Source: Bacteroidaceae bacterium (GTDB lineage Bacteria > Bacteroidota > Bacteroidia > Bacteroidales > Bacteroidaceae). Taken from it: a stretch of 64,000 nt of DNA. The translations under genes were made by a program, and so were the position numbers. The DNA lies in assembly GCA_024401095.1 (NCBI GenBank), contig JAKSLR010000013.1, positions 1-64,000 on the forward strand, read 5' to 3'. Shown here piece after piece: positions 1 through 6,663 of the stretch (positions within the stretch are counted from its first letter, which is position 1; every line of letters starts with the position of its first letter). The notes beneath the pieces are model-generated. The model ran no database searches, was not told where the DNA came from, and saw only the letters and a program-made list of their open reading frames with translations.

Positions 1-114
1 GAAGTGGTCGATTCTAATTGATGGTTCTGCACCTGTGCAGTCTTGCCATCGGTATCTTTTTCAAATACCATAGTACTTCCACTTGCAAAGTAAGAGAATT
101 TCAGGGAACTTTCC
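1..114 (-). other. possible 3' part of a coding region or gene remnant cut by the left edge
   Basis: On the minus strand a frame stays open from about position 227 to the window edge. Its last third reads MVFEKDTDGK followed by a His-Gln pair, which resembles the C-terminal repeat-like end of Bacteroidetes serine hydrolases (patterns such as F-x-K-D-x-D-G-K ... H-Q). No convincing start or upstream domain is present, so this is either the tail of a degraded gene or chance. The more upstream part of the open frame shows nothing recognisable. Confidence 0.25.
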
Positions 115-202
115 AAATTTTGTGGAGAAAAAAGAAAAATAACAGAATTCTTGGTATGTGCAAAAAATGCACACCCCACTTCAGTGCGTAATTTTTGATT
201 TC

Positions 203-236
203 GTATTACAATATTCAAAATATTATCTTACCTTTG
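203..236 (+). promoter_or_regulatory. umuDC promoter (-7 box) with overlapping palindromic operator candidate
   Basis: A Bacteroidetes -7 box TACCTTTG lies at 229-236, 25 bases before the umuD start. It is overlapped by an imperfect inverted repeat centred on 217: GTA at 203-205 mirrors TAC at 229-231, and AATATT at 210-215 and 219-224 flank CAA. Ten of 14 half-site positions match. A LexA-type repressor site in the spacer of an SOS promoter is the natural reading, but the repressor is not in the window. Confidence 0.5.
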
Positions 237-261
237 TGGCAGAATAAGTTTTACCCACCAC

Positions 262-867
262 ATGGAAGAGAAGAAACCAGAAAGAAGAGGCGGTAGACGC
301 CAGGGAGCCGGAAGACCCTCAAAGGCGGTAGACAGCAAGCTTTATACCTTCAGGGCAGGAGGCAGTACTGCAGAATTTATAGACAGGCAGGAGAACAAGA
401 CAGATTTCATCAAGGAATGCATCAACCTCCGCATGCTGGGAGAATTCATTCCTGCTACTTCAGTAAAAGACATCACGCTACCATTCTTTGATTTAGGAGT
501 GGTGGCCGGTTTCCCCATCCCTCTGGACAATAATGAGAAAGCCCAGGATATCGAAATCCTGAAACTGCTTTGCCCACATCCGGAATCCTGCTACCTCATC
601 CGTGTGGAAGGAAATTCCATGATAGATGCTGGCATCTTCTCCGGAGATCTGGTCATTGTAGACAAGAGCAAGCGCTATCCCAGTGAGTCCGAAGTGGCGG
701 TATGCGAATTGAATGGAGAGTACACTTTGAAACGTTTTGAGAAGAGAGGTGCCGAAGGATGGCTCATTCCAGCAAACCCAGATTTTCCCGAAATCAAGAT
801 TAACCCTAGAGACAGCTTTTCCATCTGGGGAACAGTTATTTACATCATCCATAAACCCAGAGAATAA
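262..867 (+). CDS. umuD: UmuD-like S24 peptidase (SOS mutagenesis protein)
   Basis: A 201-residue LexA/UmuD-type serine peptidase. Residues 1-25 are Arg/Gly-rich (GGRRQGAGRP), an extension common in Bacteroidetes homologues. The cleavage site is Ala82-Gly83 in VVAGFPIP, the nucleophile is Ser119 in VEGNSM, and the general base is Lys157 in EYTLKRF, so all autoprocessing residues are present. In the family, RecA-stimulated self-cleavage yields UmuD', which joins UmuC in translesion polymerase V. The stop overlaps the umuC start by one base (TAATG), so the two are translationally coupled. The ATG at 262 sits 25 bases after the -7 box. There is no full N-terminal HTH, so a role as the LexA repressor itself is unlikely. 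Confidence 0.93.
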   Translation: MEEKKPERRGGRRQGAGRPSKAVDSKLYTFRAGGSTAEFIDRQENKTDFIKECINLRMLGEFIPATSVKDITLPFFDLGVVAGFPIPLDNNEKAQDIEILKLLCPHPESCYLIRVEGNSMIDAGIFSGDLVIVDKSKRYPSESEVAVCELNGEYTLKRFEKRGAEGWLIPANPDFPEIKINPRDSFSIWGTVIYIIHKPRE

Positions 868-2135
868 TGTGGGCACTGATAGACTGCAACAGCTTCTTCT
901 GTTCCGTGGAAAAAGTCTTTCACCCGGGATTGGAAGGCCAGCCGGTGTGTGTGCTCAGTAATAACGATGGCTGCATTGTAGCACTCACGCCCGAAGCTAA
1001 GGCTATCGGTCTTCACAGAGGTGACCCCATCTTCAAGGTAAAGGATATAGTAGACCGGTATAAGGTAGAAGTCTTCTCTACCAACATGTATCTCTATGCT
1101 GCCATGTCCAAACGTGTGAACAGCATCATGCGCAAGGCGGTAATGCATGTGGAGCAGAACAGCATAGATGAAAGTTTCCTGGATCTTAAAGGGTATGAGC
1201 GCACGTATCCTCTGGAGGAATTCATGCGTGAACTGGCAGAGAGAATCAGGCTCTATACAGACATTCCCGTGAGTGTGGGTGTAGCTCCCAGCAAGACCTT
1301 GGCCAAGATGGGCAGCAAGTTTGCCAAGAAATACCGGGGATACCGGGGAGTCTGCATGATAGATACGGAAGAGAAACGAAGGAAAGCCCTGGAACTTTTC
1401 GACCTTTCCGATGTGTGGGGCATCGGTAGCCGAACCTTTGAGAAACTGCATTATCTGGGAATCGATTCACCCCTCCAGTTTGCAGACAAGAGCGAATCCT
1501 GGGTAAGGGCCCATTTCCATAAACCTGGGCATCAGACATGGCTGGAGCTGAATGGCATTCCCTGTATAGACACCTCAGAAATCATACAGAACAAGAACAT
1601 CTGTACCAGCCGAAGTTTTGGTGAAATGGTCAGTGATCTCCCTTCCTTGAAAGCCTCCATAGCCACATTTGCAAGCAGTTGTGCCAACAAGCTCAGAGGC
1701 CAGAATACCGGAGCACAAGCCGTAACTGTATTCCTCATGAGCAACCGTTTCCGCGAAGATCTGGAGCAGTACGGTAACAGTGTCACCACCACATTCGTGG
1801 TTCCCACATCGGATACCCTTGAAATAACGAATGCTGCACTAAGAATACTGGAACACATTTACAAACCCGGAATCCTCTACAAGAAATCCGGAGTCATCGT
1901 GAGCCAGATCGTCAGCATGAACCAGATTCAGGGAGACCTCTTCGACAGCATTCCAAACCGCCCCCAACGCCAGCAGCTCATGAAGACCATTGATGCCTTG
2001 AACCACCGATACGGGCTCAAGACCATTCAGCTGGGAGTGGAAGGCGATTCCCAGCAGCCCTGGAAAGTAAAATGCGAACACAGAAGTCCAAACTATCTCA
2101 CAGACTTGAACGAGATACTCACTGTGAGGTGCTGA
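867..2135 (+). CDS. umuC: UmuC-like Y-family translesion DNA polymerase
   Basis: A 422-residue Y-family polymerase. The N-terminal catalytic core begins ALIDCNSFFCSVE with the metal-binding Asp6, and the second acidic motif SIDESFLDL carries Asp101-Glu102. A helix-hairpin-helix thumb follows (VWGIGSRTFEKLHYLGI), then the little-finger domain and a C-terminal UmuC-type extension (DUF4113-like, GLKTIQLGVEG). Length matches full UmuC of about 420 residues. It is the second gene of the umuDC operon and should copy past damaged bases when complexed with UmuD'. The downstream gene converges on it with a 10-base gap and no clear terminator hairpin. Confidence 0.94.
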   Translation: MWALIDCNSFFCSVEKVFHPGLEGQPVCVLSNNDGCIVALTPEAKAIGLHRGDPIFKVKDIVDRYKVEVFSTNMYLYAAMSKRVNSIMRKAVMHVEQNSIDESFLDLKGYERTYPLEEFMRELAERIRLYTDIPVSVGVAPSKTLAKMGSKFAKKYRGYRGVCMIDTEEKRRKALELFDLSDVWGIGSRTFEKLHYLGIDSPLQFADKSESWVRAHFHKPGHQTWLELNGIPCIDTSEIIQNKNICTSRSFGEMVSDLPSLKASIATFASSCANKLRGQNTGAQAVTVFLMSNRFREDLEQYGNSVTTTFVVPTSDTLEITNAALRILEHIYKPGILYKKSGVIVSQIVSMNQIQGDLFDSIPNRPQRQQLMKTIDALNHRYGLKTIQLGVEGDSQQPWKVKCEHRSPNYLTDLNEILTVRC

Positions 2136-2145
2136 TAAAAAATCT

Positions 2146-2511
2146 TTATTCCTCCTCTACCTTATTCTTCCTCGCTTCTCTTGCAGCTGCTCTAAGTTGG
2201 TCAATTGCTGCAAGCAGAAAAAACTTCTTGCGGTGAAGTTTATAAATCTTATACGCATCTGCTTCAAAATCAATCTGTAGTATACTCCTGCATATAAAAT
2301 CATCCTCAGCTTTCATTTTTTCTAATATCTGGTTACATGAAATTCCCAGCTTATCTATTTTCTCTCTTGTCTCTCGCAATTCCTTTCTCAGCTGAGCTCT
2401 TGTTTTCCCCCCATGCTTTTTTTCTACCTGTTTCATCCACTTGCAATTCTTTTCTAGCATTTTTAATAATTGCTTTTCGTATTCATTAAATTCTTTAAAA
2501 AAGTCTATCAT
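2146..2511 (-). CDS. small charged coiled-coil protein, unknown function
   Basis: A 121-residue protein with no recognised domain. It is Lys/Glu-rich and mostly predicted helix: heptad-like stretches run through residues 5-70 (KQLLKMLEKN, RKELRETREKID) and again near the C-terminus (DQLRAAAREARKNK). There is no signal peptide or membrane segment, so it is likely cytoplasmic. It converges on umuC. Its upstream region contains a 21-base-period direct repeat at 2591-2625 and a weak -7-like TACCTTTA at 2555-2562 (minus). Start ATG at 2511 is the only good candidate. A genuine gene is supported by length and helix pattern only. Confidence 0.6.
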   Translation of the reverse strand: MIDFFKEFNEYEKQLLKMLEKNCKWMKQVEKKHGGKTRAQLRKELRETREKIDKLGISCNQILEKMKAEDDFICRSILQIDFEADAYKIYKLHRKKFFLLAAIDQLRAAAREARKNKVEEE

Positions 2512-2590
2512 TTTTTTTAGTTTAAAGTTAGTGATTCATTTTAAAGTTTCTACTGTAAAGGTAGGAAGCATAAAATTACTACACAGAAAA

Positions 2591-2625
2591 CACGAAGAGT
2601 TATGAACCAAACACGAAGACTTATG
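2591..2625. repeat. 14-bp direct repeat with 21-bp period
   Basis: CACGAAGAGTTATG (2591-2604) is repeated as CACGAAGACTTATG (2612-2625), one mismatch, start to start exactly 21 bases, i.e. two helical turns. It lies between two divergent genes (2511 minus and 2849 plus). The surrounding 337-base gap otherwise holds only the promoter at 2764-2796. Confidence 0.55.
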
Positions 2626-2763
2626 CCCAATATTTAACATTTTTTAATGCAACTGCGATAAAAATAAGTTAAAATGGGGCGGGAGTAACTTGTTTTAATG
2701 ATTTTATGACTTCATAACCAAGTACATAGGTACAAATAATATATTATAAATTTTTTACATGAT

Positions 2764-2796
2764 TTTGAATAAATATGAGAGAAAGGATTAAATTTG
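2764..2796 (+). promoter_or_regulatory. promoter of the CoiA-like gene
   Basis: TTTG at 2764-2767, 21-base spacer, then TAAATTTG at 2789-2796: an almost perfect Bacteroidetes sigma-ABfr promoter. The GTG start of the following gene is 53 bases downstream. Confidence 0.65.
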
Positions 2797-2848
2797 CAAA
2801 CCATAGTATGTTATCTATAATCTGTTATAGAAATAAAAGTATTTCAAA

Positions 2849-4225
2849 GTGTCAGTCCTAAAATATAAATATGCTTTAAACTCATGTAATGAAATAGTTG
2901 ACATTAATACTATTTCTGAAGATTGTCGTAACAATGAGTATTTGTGCCCTGGTTGTGGTAGACCCATGTCATTTGTTATTCAAAAAAAACACATTAACTG
3001 GAGTAATTATTTTAGACATAAGGAAGATGGTGTTTCTTGCCATCCTAATGCTTATCTTCATAGACTTGCTGAAATTAAGATTAAAGAGAGATTTGATGAT
3101 AGAACAAGACCTTTCAAGATTGGATTAAAAAGTATAATTACATGTTCTGCAGATTGCGAAATCTGCGATAAAGCAAAGTGTTCTTTAGAAGCAGAAGAAG
3201 ATGTATTAGATTTACACGATTGGTATGATACATGTACATTGGAGAAAAGAGTAAATCCTGAAAACATTAATGGTTCAAAATATTATGTAGCGGATTTACT
3301 ACTATCTCAATCAAAAAATCCTGAAAATAAACCTATTTTGATTGAGGTTTGGGTGACACATGAAAACTCTATCTCGAAGAAAAATTCTGGTTTACGAATT
3401 ATAGAAGTAAAAATACCTAATAATTTATCTGAAGGCGAAAAAACTATAAAGAGATTATGTGAGGACGAGATTTTTGCCGCTGGAGAAATTTCTACTATAA
3501 AAAACTTCAATCCCATTAAGAAAAAAGGTATTCTTAATTGTAAAAATGTTCTTCGTGTTGATGTTTTTGCGAGTGGTAAATTAAATGCAGATTGGATAAA
3601 TTGTAACGAAATACATAATAAAACAAAAAAATGGACAGTTGTTTATTCTGTAAACGTTCTCTTTAATAGAGATTTAATAAATACTAATGATGTAAAGAAT
3701 TGTATCAGTCATATTTTGCAAAAAAAAGGAGTTGCTTTAGAAAAATATTGCAGTAATTGCTTTTTTTGCATGCAAGATTATTCAGGCATTCTTAATATCT
3801 GTAAACGGTATAAAACTAAAGGAACGCCTCATTATCCTAATGGTAATGAAGCAACTTTTTGTCCTTTTTTCTCTGAAGACAAAGATTACTCTAATAGGAT
3901 GGAGAGCTTGAAACCTCATTTGAAATTTATTAAAGTTGCAGATTTTCCTAAAGAAGTAAAGACAGTTTTTACAAATATGACTGAGGATGATAAAAGAAAA
4001 AAATGGGAAGAGATTCTGCAAAACAATATGGAAGAAAATAGCACTGAAAATGTAGTTGAAGTTATTGATGAGGAAGAATTAAAAGAAAGGGAAGACTTCG
4101 AACAAGCAGACATGACAAAAAGAATAGCATATGAAAATTATAAAACAATGTATGAATATATATACGATAAGCGAGCCAAACCTTTTACAGAATGGGAAAA
4201 AGATTCTGATGCAAGAGAGAAGTAA
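2849..4225 (+). CDS. CoiA-like putative nuclease with zinc-binding motifs
   Basis: A 458-residue protein of the competence-protein CoiA-like type. An N-terminal zinc ribbon (Cys33/Cys36 in CPGC, then His57 and Cys64-His65 in the RHKEDGVSCHPN stretch) precedes a restriction-fold region: Glu75 (LAEIKIKERF), Asp149 (YVADLLL) and Glu166 followed by Thr170-His171 (ILIEVWVTHE). A Cys-rich knuckle follows (Cys301, 304, 307, 318, 338), and the tail from about 370 is acidic and helical. The GTG start at 2849 is chosen because no in-frame ATG precedes the zinc ribbon. The family is known but its function in Bacteroidetes is not; a DNA-processing or defence role is inferred from fold and neighbours. The gene is visibly AT-rich compared with umuDC. 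A Pif1-type helicase follows 188 bases downstream on the same strand. Confidence 0.72.
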   Translation: MSVLKYKYALNSCNEIVDINTISEDCRNNEYLCPGCGRPMSFVIQKKHINWSNYFRHKEDGVSCHPNAYLHRLAEIKIKERFDDRTRPFKIGLKSIITCSADCEICDKAKCSLEAEEDVLDLHDWYDTCTLEKRVNPENINGSKYYVADLLLSQSKNPENKPILIEVWVTHENSISKKNSGLRIIEVKIPNNLSEGEKTIKRLCEDEIFAAGEISTIKNFNPIKKKGILNCKNVLRVDVFASGKLNADWINCNEIHNKTKKWTVVYSVNVLFNRDLINTNDVKNCISHILQKKGVALEKYCSNCFFCMQDYSGILNICKRYKTKGTPHYPNGNEATFCPFFSEDKDYSNRMESLKPHLKFIKVADFPKEVKTVFTNMTEDDKRKKWEEILQNNMEENSTENVVEVIDEEELKEREDFEQADMTKRIAYENYKTMYEYIYDKRAKPFTEWEKDSDAREK

Positions 4226-4413
4226 ATTGAATTAGAAGGTAATTATTAAAAATAGTTGTCTGAGAAATAGAATTTTGAAATCCATTATTTTTTTTCATTG
4301 TGTGACATAAATTGGCAAAATGTTTCTTTATTTTTGCAAAAGAAAATTAAAATTTAATCAGTAAATATTAAAACTTTTGCAAAAAAGGTGCAAAGGAAGT
4401 TGCATTTATTATT

Positions 4414-6540
4414 ATGAGAGCTAAGCAAAACGTATACACAGAAAAAGCAATTGAATTAATTAAAGAAGGAAATAGCTTGTTTATTACTGGTAAGGCCGGT
4501 ACAGGTAAGACATTTCTTCTCAAGAATTTTCTGATTCCTTTATTTGAAAAACAGAAAAAGGAATATGCGATTGTTGCACCTACGGGAGTAGCTGCAAATA
4601 ATGCAGGAGGTGTTACTATTCATTCTTTTCTTCACGTTCCGCTATCTCCATATATTCCAGGGTTAAAGATAGATGAACTCTATTCATTGAAACCAGAGCA
4701 GATTGCTATTATTAAGAGAATCAATGTCCTTGTTGTTGATGAGGTGAGTATGGTTCGTTGTGACGTAATGGATGCAATGGATGACATCCTTCGCCACTAT
4801 CGTGGTATTAATGCTCCATTTGGCGGTTTGCAAGTTCTCCTTTTTGGTGACCTGTATCAGCTGATGCCTGTAGCTGAAGAAGATATATGGACTAAACTGA
4901 AAAACGAAGGAAAATATAAGACACCTTATTTTTTCAGTAGCAAAGTTATGGAGAACAGTATGTTCAAGATGCTTGAATTAAAGAAGGTCTACAGACAAGA
5001 AAACGATATGTTTGTGAATATGCTAAATGCTATTCGTATAAATAATATCACAGATGGTATTATGAAAAAACTTAATAGCCGTTATGATGAAAATTATACC
5101 ATTAGGAAATATCCAAATCATATAAAGATAGTCGCACTTAATAGAACTGCCAAAGGACTTAATTTTGCAATGCTGAATGAGCTCCATGGTGACATGTATG
5201 AAATAAAAGGACGTACTGAAGGCTTTTTCCCAAAACATGAATATCCAACTGATCTTTACATGAGATTAAAGAAAGATGCTAGGGTTATGATTATCAGAAA
5301 TGAAAATCAGAATCATAGCTATTTCAATGGAACCATAGGTTCTGTAATAGACATAGAAGATGAGTATATAACTATTAGAAAAGATTCAGATACCCCAGGG
5401 AGAAAAGGAGATATAATAAGTGTAAAAAAAGAAAGATGGGACTTTTATAGATATATTATCGATAAAAAAACAAAGAAAATTGAGAGAGAACTGGTAGGTT
5501 CTTTTTATCAATTTCCTCTTAAATTGGCATGGGCTATTACAGTACATAAAAGCCAAGGACTGTCTTTTGATCAAGCCGTCATAGATGTTAGTCGTGCTTT
5601 TGCTGCAGGACAGGTGTATGTAGCATTAAGCCGCTGCAGAAGGTTTTATAATATGGTATTGGCTTCAAAAATTAATGAGCGTATCATTAAGGTAGATCCA
5701 GAGGTTAAACTTTTCATGAAACGTGTAGATAGGGTAGAGGTAGATGATGAAGATTATCTGAAACAGGAAAAGAATGAGGATTTTGTAGATCTAGCACGTA
5801 GAGAAACGTATTGGATGGCACGAGAAGGGCTGACAATAGATGAAATGGTAAAAGCCAGTGGCAAAAGAATTGAATTTATTTATAAAGATCTAGCAGAACT
5901 TATCCAGCAAGGGAAATTTACTGCAGAACGATTTATTCCTCATAGAAAGTATTTGGAAATTCATCATGCCATTCATAAAAGTAATGAGGATCTTAAGAAA
6001 GCAAAATCTTTCTGTTCTTCGGACGTGAAATTCGGAGAAATAAATATGTGTATAGCTGAATTACATGCACATATCCCTGAAAAACAAGTATCTAAAGATA
6101 TATCTGCTAATGAGAGAGAAAGTAAAGTTGAAGTAAAGAAAGCACCTGTTAAATCTAAAATACTAAAAGCAGAACCGAGGAAAGATAAGCTTCAAACTGT
6201 ACAACCTATAAACAATAAAAAGAAATTAACTACAGAATACATTCCTATCATTACAATAACAGAGGACTTATATAGTTATATGTTAGAAACAAATTGTAGA
6301 GTTATAAAGAAAGCATTGATAAATAAGGAGATAGCAAGTGTATTTACGAAAAATCCTGAAAAGTATAACTACACATTTTTATCTTCATGCCCTTTAGATT
6401 TGAAAGACTTTAGCAAGATAAATATCAGGGTAGCAAATAGAACAATTAAAGCAACAGTTTTGAAAACGGACTTTATAAAGTTAAAGGGAAAAAATGATAC
6501 TTATTGGACTTTGGTTTTAACTTTAGGTTTTACTGGGTGA
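4414..6540 (+). CDS. Pif1-type SF1B helicase with C-terminal helix-turn-helix
   Basis: A 708-residue 5'-3' helicase. Walker A is GKAGTGKT (26-33), Walker B DEVSM (109-113), motif III GDLYQL (145-150), motif V HKSQGL (378-383) and motif VI VALSRCR (403-409), matching Pif1/RecD2-like enzymes of Bacteroidetes. Residues about 461-515 (ARRETYWMAREGLTIDEM, then LIQQGKF) form an HTH of the RecQ-associated HTH_40 type. A Lys-rich linker and a C-terminal region of about 90 residues that I do not recognise complete the protein. It should unwind DNA ahead of stalled forks or G-quadruplexes; the exact role is unknown. A TATTTTTG at 4329-4336 is a weak promoter candidate. It converges on a second helicase gene and shares its terminator. 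Confidence 0.85.
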   Translation: MRAKQNVYTEKAIELIKEGNSLFITGKAGTGKTFLLKNFLIPLFEKQKKEYAIVAPTGVAANNAGGVTIHSFLHVPLSPYIPGLKIDELYSLKPEQIAIIKRINVLVVDEVSMVRCDVMDAMDDILRHYRGINAPFGGLQVLLFGDLYQLMPVAEEDIWTKLKNEGKYKTPYFFSSKVMENSMFKMLELKKVYRQENDMFVNMLNAIRINNITDGIMKKLNSRYDENYTIRKYPNHIKIVALNRTAKGLNFAMLNELHGDMYEIKGRTEGFFPKHEYPTDLYMRLKKDARVMIIRNENQNHSYFNGTIGSVIDIEDEYITIRKDSDTPGRKGDIISVKKERWDFYRYIIDKKTKKIERELVGSFYQFPLKLAWAITVHKSQGLSFDQAVIDVSRAFAAGQVYVALSRCRRFYNMVLASKINERIIKVDPEVKLFMKRVDRVEVDDEDYLKQEKNEDFVDLARRETYWMAREGLTIDEMVKASGKRIEFIYKDLAELIQQGKFTAERFIPHRKYLEIHHAIHKSNEDLKKAKSFCSSDVKFGEINMCIAELHAHIPEKQVSKDISANERESKVEVKKAPVKSKILKAEPRKDKLQTVQPINNKKKLTTEYIPIITITEDLYSYMLETNCRVIKKALINKEIASVFTKNPEKYNYTFLSSCPLDLKDFSKINIRVANRTIKATVLKTDFIKLKGKNDTYWTLVLTLGFTG

Positions 6541-6606
6541 ACAGAAGAATAGCTCTAGCTTTTTTAAAAGACTTAATAATAATTTTTTGTTTGGTTAGTA
6601 ATATTA

Positions 6607-6638
6607 AATGCCCTCTTGTTGTGAAACAAGTGGGCATT
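6607..6638. terminator. bidirectional hairpin between convergent helicase genes
   Basis: AATGCCCTCTTGTT (6607-6620) pairs with AACAAGTGGGCATT (6625-6638), 14 base pairs with one mismatch, loop GTGA. TTAAA and TTTAAT-type runs flank it, so it can stop transcription from either side. Confidence 0.75.
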
Positions 6639-6663
6639 AAATTTCCTGTATGTGAATAGTATT

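Noticed and set aside
4414..6540. RecD2 helicase
   Set aside because: It lacks the N-terminal HhH region of RecD2, and its motifs and HTH_40 tail fit Pif1-type proteins better.
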